DNA from: Alphaproteobacteria bacterium
Lineage (GTDB): Bacteria > Pseudomonadota > Alphaproteobacteria > Ferrovibrionales > Ferrovibrionaceae
Direction of reading: 5' to 3'
Assembly: GCA_017307375.1 (NCBI GenBank)
Contig: JAFKFH010000025.1
Coordinates: forward strand, 1 to 64,000
Length of the DNA stretch: 64,000 nucleotides
In this document: positions 8,136-16,257 of the stretch, piece by piece
Layout of the letters: each line of letters opens with the position of its first letter
Position numbering within the stretch: the first letter of the stretch is position 1
Notes under the pieces: model-generated
Database searches by the model: none
The model's input: the letters and a program-made list of their open reading frames with translations, nothing else
What the model was told of the DNA's origin: nothing
Program-made: the position numbers and the translations under genes

Positions 8136-8422
8136 GCGGCGCGGCGCCGGCGCAGCAACCGCCGTACCGCCAGCACGCCGAAGGGAATGAAGGCGGCCGA
8201 CACGAGGCCGACGATCTCGCCGGCGCGCCAGCCGCCGCCGGAGACCACGGTCATCACGGTCCACAGATAGAACAGGAAGGCCAGTCCGTGGACCGGCCCC
8301 ATGATCGTGGTGGCGACGGGATAGCCGGCCAGATGCTTCAGCGGCACGGCGATACCGACCAGCAGGATCAGCGTCGTACCCTCCATCCAGGAGGCAAATC
8401 GCAGTCGTCCGATGTCCGTCAT
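8132..8422 (-). CDS. DUF3817 membrane protein
   Basis: A 96-residue membrane protein with three hydrophobic helices. RFASWMEGTTLILLVGIAVP and GPVHGLAFLFYLW are the conserved features of the DUF3817 family, including the His-Gly in the second helix. An upstream in-frame start at 8473 is possible, but MTDIGRL at 8422 gives the normal family N-terminus. It forms a two-gene unit with the CopD/HemJ-like gene and is divergent from the GlxA-type regulator at 8493. Role unknown. Confidence 0.78.
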   Translation of the reverse strand: MTDIGRLRFASWMEGTTLILLVGIAVPLKHLAGYPVATTIMGPVHGLAFLFYLWTVMTVVSGGGWRAGEIVGLVSAAFIPFGVLAVRRLLRRRRAA

Positions 8423-8492
8423 GGGCCGATCCTGGCCTGGAGGCGGCCAGGAGACCAGTGGCTGGATTGCCAATATGCGCTAGGATCCGGCC

Positions 8493-9434
8493 ATGCATGT
8501 CATTGCCGTCGCGGCCCTGCATGGGCTGATCCCCTTCGACCTGACCATTCCCTGCGAGATCTTCGGCCGGGTGCCGGGTTACGACGTCCGCGTCTGCGGC
8601 GAAGCCCGCCGGATCCGCGCCGCGCATTTCGACCTCGCGGTGCCGCACGGCCTCGATGCGATCGATCAGGCCGATACGGTCATCGTGCCTGGCATCGCCG
8701 ACGTCGACGCCCCGGTGGCGCCCAGGGTGGCAGCGGCGCTGCAGCGCGCCTCGAAGCGCGGCGCCCGCATCGCCTCGATCTGTTCGGGCGCCTTCGTCCT
8801 GGCGGCGGCCGGGCTGCTGGATGGACGGCGGGCGACGACGCACTGGCTGGCGGCGCCGCTGCTGGCCCGCCGCTACCCGCTGGTCGAGGTCGACGCCGAC
8901 GTGCTGTTCGTCGATGGCGACCGAATTCTCACCTCGGCCGGTGCCGCGGCCGGCCTCGATCTCTGCCTGCATATCCTGCGGCGTGACCGCGGCGCGGCCA
9001 TAGCCGCGGAAGCGGCGCGGCTGGCGGTGATGCCGCCGCAGCGCGAAGGCGGCCAGGCCCAGTTCATCCGCCATGAGCCGCCGGGCGAAGCCGCGGCCCT
9101 CGACCCGCTGCTCGACTGGCTGCGCCGCAACCTGCAGCGGCCGCTGACGCTGGCAGCCATCGCCCAGCATGCCGGGATGAGCGTCCGCACGCTGAGCCGC
9201 CGGTTCCGCGAACAGACCGGCACGTCGCCGCTGCAATGGGTGCTGGCCGCGCGCGTGCGGCGCGCGCAGCACCTGCTCGAAACCACCACGCTCGGCATCG
9301 AGCAGGTGGCGACGCGCTGCGGCTTCGAGTCGGCACCGAGCTTCCGCGAGCATTTCGGCCGTGTCGCCGGCTTGAGCCCGTCCGCCTATCGGCGCAGCTT
9401 CAATGCCCGGCCAGCCCGTCCCAGAGCAGCTTGA
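8493..9434 (+). CDS. GlxA-family AraC-type transcriptional regulator
   Basis: A 313-residue regulator with an N-terminal DJ-1/PfpI-like amidotransferase fold (about residues 1-165) and a C-terminal AraC helix-turn-helix pair (about 210-305). The nucleophile-elbow Cys is present in RIASICSGAFVLAAAG, followed by RRATTHW as in other GlxA proteins. The HTH includes HAGMSVRTLSRRFREQTG and GFESAPSFREHFGR. The DJ-1-like part usually senses a ligand rather than catalysing. It may control the divergent small membrane genes. The final 35 bases overlap the end of the convergent TauE/SafE gene. Confidence 0.9.
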   Translation: MHVIAVAALHGLIPFDLTIPCEIFGRVPGYDVRVCGEARRIRAAHFDLAVPHGLDAIDQADTVIVPGIADVDAPVAPRVAAALQRASKRGARIASICSGAFVLAAAGLLDGRRATTHWLAAPLLARRYPLVEVDADVLFVDGDRILTSAGAAAGLDLCLHILRRDRGAAIAAEAARLAVMPPQREGGQAQFIRHEPPGEAAALDPLLDWLRRNLQRPLTLAAIAQHAGMSVRTLSRRFREQTGTSPLQWVLAARVRRAQHLLETTTLGIEQVATRCGFESAPSFREHFGRVAGLSPSAYRRSFNARPARPRAA

Positions 9435-10152
9435 GCGCGGTGAGGATGAGCAGGGCATAGCAGATCTGGTAGAGGCGCCGCTGGTCCAGCCGCTCATGCA
9501 GCCGCCAGCCCGCCCAGACGCCCAAGGGTACCAGCGGCAGGCAGACCAGCCCGGCCGCCAGCATCGTCCGCCCGGGCTGCGCCACGATCAGCCACGGCGC
9601 GACCTTGACGATGTTGCCGACGGTGAAGACCAGGCTGGTGGTGCCGGCGTAGACCGCCTTGGGCAGGCCCCGGCGCAACAGGTACATGGCCAGCGGGGGG
9701 CCACCGGCATGGGCCAGCATGGTGGTGATGCCCGCGCCGAGGCCCGACAAAAGCGCGGGCAGCAACGCCGGCGGCCGCGCCACCACCTGGCTGCCGCCGC
9801 GAAACCACATCACCGCGAACACGATCGTGATGACCGCCATCGAGACGGCGACCAGGCCACGATCGACCGCGGCAAGCCACCAGGTACCAAGCGCGATGCC
9901 GGCCAGCAGCGCCGGCAGCAGCATCGCCAGATCGGGTTTAAACCAGGTGCCGGGTTTCCAGTAGCGCAGCGCAACAAGGTCCATCGCCACGAACAGCGGG
10001 CTGAGGAAGCCGCCGGCCTCGACCGGGTCCATCACGAGCGACAGCAACGGAATGCCCAGTATGGCGAAGCCGCCGCCGAAGGCGCCTTTCATGAAGGCGA
10101 TGCCGAAGACGCCGGCCCCGGCGACCAGCAGGGTCAGCGGGTCGAGCGTCAC
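9400..10152 (-). CDS. TauE/SafE-family sulfite/organoanion exporter
   Basis: A 250-residue membrane protein with about eight helices in two repeats. KGAFGGGFAILGIPLLSL is the first-repeat glycine-rich motif and HAGGPPLAMYLLRRGLP the second-repeat one, both diagnostic of the TauE/SafE (UPF0721) family of sulfite, sulfoacetate or small organic anion transporters. Its start codon overlaps the stop of the alpha/beta hydrolase by 4 bases, so they form one operon that is divergent from a MocR regulator. The substrate is therefore likely linked to the hydrolase product, but it is not known. Confidence 0.85.
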   Translation of the reverse strand: MTLDPLTLLVAGAGVFGIAFMKGAFGGGFAILGIPLLSLVMDPVEAGGFLSPLFVAMDLVALRYWKPGTWFKPDLAMLLPALLAGIALGTWWLAAVDRGLVAVSMAVITIVFAVMWFRGGSQVVARPPALLPALLSGLGAGITTMLAHAGGPPLAMYLLRRGLPKAVYAGTTSLVFTVGNIVKVAPWLIVAQPGRTMLAAGLVCLPLVPLGVWAGWRLHERLDQRRLYQICYALLILTALKLLWDGLAGH

Positions 10153-10952
10153 GGCCTGCCGATCCGCGACAGGAGCCGCGAGGCCGCGGCATTGAAGGCG
10201 TCGGCGGCTTCAAGGTTGGGCATGTGCCCAACCCCCTCCAGCCACAGCAGTTCGGCGTCCGGCAGCAGCGCCTGCATGCGATCGGCGTCGGCGCGGGTGG
10301 TGAAGGCATCGTGGTCGCCGACCACCACCAGCGCGGGACGATCGAAGGCCTCGAGCGTGCCGGCATAGTCCGGCCGCTCGGCCCGGCCACGCAGCGCCGC
10401 GGCGGCGCCCTGCGGCGGCGCGGACCGCATCATGTCACGGACGTGGGCGGCGACCGCTGGCTGCGTGGCGATCGTCTGCGCCGAAATCATCCTGGGCAGC
10501 GTTTCCGCGGCATAGGGTTCCATTCCCTCGGCCAGCAGCCGATCGGCCATCCGCACGCGATTGACCCTGCCCTCGCCCGTCTCGGCCTGCGGGAAGGTTG
10601 CGGCAAGGATCAGGCCGCGCACCCGATCGGGAAAACCGCGGCAGATCTCCATGGCGATCTGCCCGCCCATCGACAGCCCGCCGACGGCAAATCCGTCGAC
10701 GTCGAGATGGTCGAGCAGCCCGACCAAGTCTGCGGCGAACTGCGACAGCGTTGTCTTGCCCGGGACCACCGTGGTTTCGCCATAGCCCCGCAGGTCGGGG
10801 ACGACGATGCGCCAACCCTGAGCCAGTGCTGGCAATTGCGGCCGCCACATCGAGCGATCGAACGGATGACCGTGCACCAGCAGCAGCACGTCGGGGCCGC
10901 GGCCCCGGTCATCGTAGGCCATCGTGATGCCGTTGATCTGCGCCGTCGCCAT
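10149..10952 (-). CDS. Alpha/beta hydrolase
   Basis: A 267-residue alpha/beta-fold hydrolase. LLLVHGHPFDRSMW is the oxyanion-hole strand, GGLSMGG carries the nucleophile Ser, VVVGDHDAF the acid and GVGHMPNLE the catalytic His. This is the 3-oxoadipate enol-lactonase/haloperoxidase-like subgroup. An in-frame start at 11021 exists, but MATAQINGIT at 10952 is preceded by GGAGAAGG and gives the usual N-terminus. It is co-translated with the TauE/SafE permease and shares its upstream region with the MocR gene and the inverted repeat 10987-11036. Confidence 0.85.
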   Translation of the reverse strand: MATAQINGITMAYDDRGRGPDVLLLVHGHPFDRSMWRPQLPALAQGWRIVVPDLRGYGETTVVPGKTTLSQFAADLVGLLDHLDVDGFAVGGLSMGGQIAMEICRGFPDRVRGLILAATFPQAETGEGRVNRVRMADRLLAEGMEPYAAETLPRMISAQTIATQPAVAAHVRDMMRSAPPQGAAAALRGRAERPDYAGTLEAFDRPALVVVGDHDAFTTRADADRMQALLPDAELLWLEGVGHMPNLEAADAFNAAASRLLSRIGRP

Positions 10953-10986
10953 CGCCCTTCTCCGGATTGCATTGACCTTATGTAGG

Positions 10987-11036
10987 ATTGCACCGAGACT
11001 TATGTGGTACAAATGCTCCATTGCTCTCGGTGCAAT
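10987..11036. promoter_or_regulatory. Large inverted repeat, probable MocR operator
   Basis: Perfect 11-bp arms ATTGCACCGAG (10987-10997) and CTCGGTGCAAT (11026-11036), 28 bases apart, lie between the divergent hydrolase and MocR genes. The centre contains GTGGTACAAAT. The arm centres are about 39 bp apart, near four helical turns, which fits a dimeric MocR/GntR regulator binding two sites on one DNA face. It would cover both promoters. Confidence 0.6.
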
Positions 11037-11040
11037 TAAC

Positions 11041-12366
11041 GTGACCCAGGATTTCCGCTCGCTCGCCGACCGCCTCGCCGCCGATATCGCGGCCGGCCGG
11101 CTGAAGCCCGGCGACCGCCTGCCGCCACAGCGCGAGTTTGCCTATCGCCACGATATCGCCGCCTCGACCGCCGGCCGGGTCTATGCCGAGCTGACCCGGC
11201 GCGGGCTGATCACCGGCGAGGTCGGGCGCGGCAGCTATGTCCGCGCCGCCGCACCGGCGCCCGGCCCGGCCCTGGCCGATCCGCCCGCGGTGCCGGTCGA
11301 TCTCGAGCTGATCTTTCCCGTCCTGCCCGAACAGGGGCCGGCGATGTCGGCGGCGCTGGCCGGGCTGTTGCAGCCCGAGTTGCTGCAGCGCGCCTTGCGC
11401 CCGGTCGGCGCGGCGGCGACGCCGGAGGCCCGTGCGATCGCCGCCTCCTTCCTGGCCCGCGGCGGCTGGCAGCCGTCGGCCGATGCCATCCTGTTCACCG
11501 GCAACGGGCGCCAGGCGATCGCCGGCGCGATGGCGGCGCTGGCCCCGGCGGGCGGCCGCATCGGCGTCGAGGCGCTGACCTATCCGGTGGTCAAGGGCAT
11601 CGCCGCCCGGCTCGGCATCACCCTGGTGCCGCTGGCCCTCGACGACCAGGGCATCCGCCCGGATGCCCTGCGCGACGCCAGGCTCGATGGCATCTACCTG
11701 CAGCCGGCCTTGCAGAACCCGCTGGGCCTGACCATGGGCGCGGAACGCCGTAGCGAGCTGGCCGGGATGCTGCGCAAGCTCGACCTCGTCGCCATCGAGG
11801 ACGGCATCTATTCCTTCCTGGCCGACGAGGCGCCGCTGGCGGCATCGGCACCGGAGCGCGTGATCATGGTCGACAGCCTGTCGAAACGCATCGCGCCCGG
11901 CCTGACGCTCGGGCTGATGGCCGGCTGCGCGGCGGTCGGCGAGCGCCTGGCGGCGGCCGTGCGCTCAGGCACCTGGGCTGCAGCGGGCGTGCCGCTGGCC
12001 GTCGGCCTGCACTGGCTGGCCGACGGCACCGCGCAGCGCACAGGCCATGCCAAGCGGGCGGATGCGGCCGCGCGCCAGCGCCTGGCCCGCGACGTGCTGC
12101 TGGGCCTGGACCTCCGCGGCGATGCCCGCGCCTATCACCTGTGGCTGGAACTGCCGGAACCATGGCGAGGCGAAAGCTTCGCGGCCGCCGCCGCGCGGCA
12201 GGGCATTGCGGTCACGCCGGCCAGCGCCTTCGCCATCGGCACAGGCCATGCGCCCAATGCCGTGCGGCTGGCACTGGCCTCGCCCGACCTGGCAACATTG
12301 CACGATGCCCTGGGCCGCCTGCGGCGCCTGGTCCAGTCGGACGCGATGGCGGCGATCCGCGACTAG
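11041..12366 (+). CDS. MocR-family regulator (GntR HTH plus aminotransferase domain)
   Basis: A 441-residue MocR/PdxR-type regulator. The GntR winged HTH spans about residues 3-70 (LKPGDRLPPQREFAYRHDIA) and a fold-type I aminotransferase-like domain follows. MVDSLSKRIAPGLTLG has the lysine that binds PLP. These regulators usually sense an amine or amino acid through PLP. I chose GTG 11041 because the HTH homology starts directly after it. There is no clear Shine-Dalgarno and the operator repeat ends 4 bases upstream, so a leaderless mRNA or ATG 11003 remain possible. It is divergent from the hydrolase-TauE operon. Confidence 0.85.
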   Translation: MTQDFRSLADRLAADIAAGRLKPGDRLPPQREFAYRHDIAASTAGRVYAELTRRGLITGEVGRGSYVRAAAPAPGPALADPPAVPVDLELIFPVLPEQGPAMSAALAGLLQPELLQRALRPVGAAATPEARAIAASFLARGGWQPSADAILFTGNGRQAIAGAMAALAPAGGRIGVEALTYPVVKGIAARLGITLVPLALDDQGIRPDALRDARLDGIYLQPALQNPLGLTMGAERRSELAGMLRKLDLVAIEDGIYSFLADEAPLAASAPERVIMVDSLSKRIAPGLTLGLMAGCAAVGERLAAAVRSGTWAAAGVPLAVGLHWLADGTAQRTGHAKRADAAARQRLARDVLLGLDLRGDARAYHLWLELPEPWRGESFAAAAARQGIAVTPASAFAIGTGHAPNAVRLALASPDLATLHDALGRLRRLVQSDAMAAIRD

Positions 12367-12374
12367 AACATGGG

Positions 12375-12842
12375 TCAGTCTTCCGCTTCGTAGCGATAGC
12401 GGAAGTCGCAATGGCTGGCGCCTTCCATGATCGTCTGGCTGCGGGTCAGCTTCAGCTTGGGGTCGTAGCCGTCGCAGAACGCGCCGTCGCGGTTGCAGGA
12501 CAGCAGCGGGCCGATCTCGCCCAGGCCCATCTGCCGGTACATCTCGGCATAGCGACAGCGGACGACGTTGAAGTCGAAATGGGTTTCGTCGCGATGGACG
12601 ACCTCGATCTCCAGCGCGTCTTCCGCCGTCCAGTGCTTCTGGATGTCGACGAAACTCTGCAGGCTGGTGCCGCCGGGCTGGGCCGCAGCGAACTGGCCGG
12701 CCTGGGCGATCGCCGACCGCCGCACCGATTCGGCGATGACCGCGCGGGCCTCGTCGCGGCCGTGGCGAGCGACGAGGGTTTCGTAGACTTCGCGCAGCAG
12801 TTCGGCCTCGATGCGGCGGCGCTCGATGATCGGCAGGGTCAT
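12375..12842 (-). CDS. L-2-amino-thiazoline-4-carboxylic acid hydrolase family protein
   Basis: A 155-residue protein of the ATC-hydrolase family (AtcB of Pseudomonas opens L-ATC to N-carbamoyl-cysteine). Conserved Cys-centred segments are present: VVRCRYAEMYRQMG and LSCNRDGAFCDGYDPKLKLT, then RSQTIMEGASHCDFRY. The family is broad, so the actual substrate could be another cyclic amide. It is the last gene of a peptide-type ABC importer operon; its ATG overlaps the ATPase stop by 4 bases. This suggests that the importer brings in its substrate. Confidence 0.8.
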   Translation of the reverse strand: MTLPIIERRRIEAELLREVYETLVARHGRDEARAVIAESVRRSAIAQAGQFAAAQPGGTSLQSFVDIQKHWTAEDALEIEVVHRDETHFDFNVVRCRYAEMYRQMGLGEIGPLLSCNRDGAFCDGYDPKLKLTRSQTIMEGASHCDFRYRYEAED

Positions 12843-14446
12843 GGCTCTCCCTCGGACGGGTTGGCGGGCGGGATCCAGTGGCGGCCGGGCACGGCGTCGA
12901 GCAGCGACCGGGTATAGGGATGGGCCGGATGGGCGAAAAGCGTCGCGGCCGGCCCTTCCTCGACCACCTCGCCATCCTTCATCACCGCGATGCGGTCGCA
13001 GATCTGGGCGGCGACGCGGAGGTCGTGGGTGATGAAGAGAAGCGACAGGCCGAGCCGGGCGCGCAGATCGGCCAGCAGCGCCAGCACCTGGGCCTGCACC
13101 GACACGTCGAGCGCCGAGACAGGCTCGTCGGCGACCAGCACCTCCGGCTCGAGCGCCAGGGCCCGGGCGAGCGCGATGCGCTGGCGCTGACCGCCGGAGA
13201 ACTCGTGCGGGTAGCGGTCGATGGCGGCCGGATCCAGCCCGACCAGCCGGAACAGGTCGCGCGCCCGCGCCTGCGCCTGATCGGCGGGCACGCCATGCAG
13301 ACGCGGCCCCTGCGCCACCAGATCGCCGGCCCGCCGCCGGGGATTGAGCGATCCGAACGGATCCTGGAACACCATCTGGATCCGCCTGGCCGCCGGGCGC
13401 CCGGCAACGGCGAGATCGACGTCATCGAGCCGGATCCGGCCGGCATCGTAATCGAGCAGCCGGACGATGCAGCGGGCCAAGGTCGATTTGCCCGAGCCGG
13501 ATTCGCCGACGATGCCGAGCGTGCCGCCGCGCGGCAGGGACAGGGTGACGTCACGCAGCGCCGCGGTGGTGCGCCGGCGCATCAGCCCGCCGCTGCGATA
13601 GGTCTTGGTCACGCCCTCGGCCACCAGGATCGGCGCGGCCGCAATCTCGGGCCGGGCCGGCGGGGTGAGCGACGGCACCGCGGCGATCAGGCCACGGGTA
13701 TAGGCATGCTGCGGCCGGTTCAGCACGTCGTCGGCCGTGCCCTGCTCGACGATGCGGCCCTGGCTCATCACCGCGACGCGGTCGGCGATCTCGGCCACCA
13801 CGCCGAAGTCGTGGGTGATGAACAGCACCGCGGTGCCGCGCCGCCGCTGCAACTCCCGGATCAGATGCAGGATCTGCGCCTGGCTGGTGACGTCCAGCGC
13901 CGTGGTCGGTTCGTCGGCGATCAGCACGCGGGGCTCCAGCGCCAGCGCCATGGCGATCATCGCCCGCTGGCGCTGCCCGCCCGACAGCTCATGCGGATAG
14001 GCGCGCGCCGCCCCCGCCGGATCGGGCAGATGCACGTCGGCCAGTAGCGCCTCGACCCGCGCCGATATCTCCCGGTCGCGCAGCCTGGTATGGGTGCGGA
14101 ACATTTCCCCGATCTGGTCGCCGATCGTGCGCAGCGGGTTCAGCGCCGTCATCGGCTCCTGGAAGATCATGCCGATACGGGCGCCGCGGATCGGGCGCAG
14201 GCCGGCCTCGTCCAGGCCGGAAATCTCTTCGCCATCGAGCAGCACCCGGCCCGCCGTGCGCGCGACACCCGGCGGCAACAGCCCCAGGATCGCACCGGCC
14301 GTCATCGACTTGCCCGACCCGGATTCGCCGACCACGCAGAAGATTTCGCCCGGCTGCAACTCGAAGGTGACGTCCGCCAGCGCGAACGGCCGGTCGGCCC
14401 CCGCAGGCAGGGCCACGGTCAGTCCGTCGAGCGTCAGGGCGCTCAT
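12839..14446 (-). CDS. Fused dual ABC ATPase of a peptide-type importer (DppD-DppF)
   Basis: A 535-residue protein with two complete ABC ATPase domains in tandem, equal to DppD plus DppF fused. Each half has Walker A GESGSGKS, a signature ([12 protein letters not shown] in the first, [12 protein letters not shown] in the second) and Walker B ([22 protein letters not shown]). Each half ends with the peptide-importer C-terminal extension ([24 protein letters not shown]). The start MSALTLDG at 14446 overlaps the DppC-type stop (ATGA). It powers the importer made with the two upstream permeases. Confidence 0.92.
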   Translation of the reverse strand: MSALTLDGLTVALPAGADRPFALADVTFELQPGEIFCVVGESGSGKSMTAGAILGLLPPGVARTAGRVLLDGEEISGLDEAGLRPIRGARIGMIFQEPMTALNPLRTIGDQIGEMFRTHTRLRDREISARVEALLADVHLPDPAGAARAYPHELSGGQRQRAMIAMALALEPRVLIADEPTTALDVTSQAQILHLIRELQRRRGTAVLFITHDFGVVAEIADRVAVMSQGRIVEQGTADDVLNRPQHAYTRGLIAAVPSLTPPARPEIAAAPILVAEGVTKTYRSGGLMRRRTTAALRDVTLSLPRGGTLGIVGESGSGKSTLARCIVRLLDYDAGRIRLDDVDLAVAGRPAARRIQMVFQDPFGSLNPRRRAGDLVAQGPRLHGVPADQAQARARDLFRLVGLDPAAIDRYPHEFSGGQRQRIALARALALEPEVLVADEPVSALDVSVQAQVLALLADLRARLGLSLLFITHDLRVAAQICDRIAVMKDGEVVEEGPAATLFAHPAHPYTRSLLDAVPGRHWIPPANPSEGEP

Positions 14447-15273
14447 CGCCGGCGCAGCCGCGGGTTCAGCGCGTCGTTCAGGCCTTGCCCGACCAGCGAG
14501 ACCGCCAGCACGGTGACGAGGATGGCAACCCCGGGAATGGCCGAGACATACCATTGCGTGCGCAGGACCGAGCGCCCGGCCCCGATCAGGTTGCCCCAGG
14601 ACGGCACGTTGGGATCGGACAGGCTGAGAAAGGCGAGCGCGCTTTCCAAGAGGATCGCGACCGCCATGATGACGCCGGCATAGACGATGACCGGCGGCAG
14701 CGCATTGGGCAGGATCTCGGCGAAGATCAGCCGCGCATCACCCATGCCCAGGCCGCGGCAGGCGGCGACGAAGTCGCGGTTGCGCAGCGAGAGGAATTCG
14801 GCCCGCGTCAGCCTGGCCGAGGCCGGCCAGGACACGATGCCGATGGCGATCGTCACCGTCGTCAGGGTCGAGCCGAACACGGCGACGAGGACCAGCAGCA
14901 ACAGGAAGTTCGGCAGGATCTGGAAGGCTTCGGTCACCCGCATCAGCACGTCGTCGACGATGCCGCCGTAGAAACCGGCCACGGCGCCGACGACCACGCC
15001 GATGACGATGGCAAGCGCCGTGGAAACCAGCGCGATCAGCAGCGAGATGCGCGCGCCGTGGAAGACCTGGGCGGCGATGTCGCGCCCCATGTTGTCGGTC
15101 CCGAGCCAGAAGCGCGGGTTGGCCAGCGGCCATTGCAGCGGCCGACCGGCGAGGCCGAGCGGATCCCTGGGGAACAGCAGGTCGGCCGAAGCCGCCATCG
15201 CGAGAACGAGCGCGAGCAGGACCAGGCCGATGACCGCCGGCGGGCTGGCGAGGTAGCGGCGCAGGAAATCCAT
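14443..15273 (-). CDS. ABC importer permease, DppC type
   Basis: A 276-residue inner-membrane permease with the N-terminal single helix and the large binding-protein-dependent transport domain of DppC/OppC. The EAA loop is present (LSLRNRDFVAACRGLGMG with ILPNALPPVI). WLGTDNMGRDIAAQVFHGAR is the DppC hallmark. ATG 15273 and a GTG just upstream at 15276 are both possible starts; either overlaps the DppB stop. It pairs with the 15273-16247 permease. Confidence 0.92.
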   Translation of the reverse strand: MDFLRRYLASPPAVIGLVLLALVLAMAASADLLFPRDPLGLAGRPLQWPLANPRFWLGTDNMGRDIAAQVFHGARISLLIALVSTALAIVIGVVVGAVAGFYGGIVDDVLMRVTEAFQILPNFLLLLVLVAVFGSTLTTVTIAIGIVSWPASARLTRAEFLSLRNRDFVAACRGLGMGDARLIFAEILPNALPPVIVYAGVIMAVAILLESALAFLSLSDPNVPSWGNLIGAGRSVLRTQWYVSAIPGVAILVTVLAVSLVGQGLNDALNPRLRRR

Positions 15274-16247
15274 CACCCGGCACCCACCCGCGGATCGAGC
15301 CGGGCGTAGGCGAGGTCGACCAGGAAATTCACGACGATGACCAGCACTGCCGAGACGAAGACGATGCCGAGCAGGGTGTTCAGGTCGCGCTGCACCACCG
15401 ACTCGTAGGCCAGCCGGCCGAGGCCCGGCAGCGCGAAGACGCTTTCGACCACCACCGAGCCGCCGAGTATCGTGCCAGCCTGCAACCCGACCAGCGTGAT
15501 CATCGGCAAAAGTGCATTGCGCATCACGTGGCGCACGGTGATCGCGGTGGGCGCGAGGCCCTTGGCCCGGGCGGTGCGCACGAAATCGAGCGTCATCACC
15601 TCCAGCATCGCGGCGCGCATGATGCGCAGATAGGTCGCCAGGAAGATCAGGGCCAGTGTCAGCGTCGGCAACAGCAGATGCCAGAAGATGTCGACGGCAC
15701 GGCGCAGGCCGGCATGGCCGGCGCCGATCTCCTCGAACCCGCCGGGCGGCAGCCAGCCGAGATGGATCGAGAAGATCACGATGCCCATCAGACCGAACCA
15801 GAACGACGGCGTCGCGTAGAAGATCAGCCCCAGCGTCGAGATCAGCGTGTCGGGCCAGCGGTTGACCCGCTGGGCCGCGACGATGCCGAGCGCCATGCCC
15901 GCGGCAAACGCCAGCGCCAGCGACGAGGACATCAACAGCAGCGTCGCGGGCAGTCGCTCGATGATGACGGTGGCGACCGGCTTGCCGTAGATCGCCGAGA
16001 ATCCGAGATCGAGCCGGACGAGCCGCCAGAGATAGTTCCCGAGTTGCACCGCCGCCGACGCATCGAGCCCGTAGAAGCGGCGCAGTTCGTCGATCATCGC
16101 CGGGTCGCCGCCGCCGATCTGGGCGACCAGCGCATCGACCGTATCACCCGGGGCGAGTTGCAGCAGCAGGAACAGCCCGACCAGGATGATCAGCAATGTC
16201 GGCAGGCTCGCCGCCAGGCGGCGCAGCGCGAGACCGAGGATGCGCAT
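15273..16247 (-). CDS. ABC importer permease, DppB type
   Basis: A 324-residue permease of the DppB/OppB/NikB type with about six helices. The N-terminal hydrophobic segment (LPTLLIILVGLFLLLQLAPGD) and the EAA loop (FVRTARAKGLAPTAITVRHV, then RNALLPMIT) are typical. It is the second gene of the operon, 10 bases after the binding-protein gene. With the DppC-type subunit it forms the membrane channel. Confidence 0.92.
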   Translation of the reverse strand: MRILGLALRRLAASLPTLLIILVGLFLLLQLAPGDTVDALVAQIGGGDPAMIDELRRFYGLDASAAVQLGNYLWRLVRLDLGFSAIYGKPVATVIIERLPATLLLMSSSLALAFAAGMALGIVAAQRVNRWPDTLISTLGLIFYATPSFWFGLMGIVIFSIHLGWLPPGGFEEIGAGHAGLRRAVDIFWHLLLPTLTLALIFLATYLRIMRAAMLEVMTLDFVRTARAKGLAPTAITVRHVMRNALLPMITLVGLQAGTILGGSVVVESVFALPGLGRLAYESVVQRDLNTLLGIVFVSAVLVIVVNFLVDLAYARLDPRVGAG

Positions 16248-16257
16248 GCCGCCGAGG

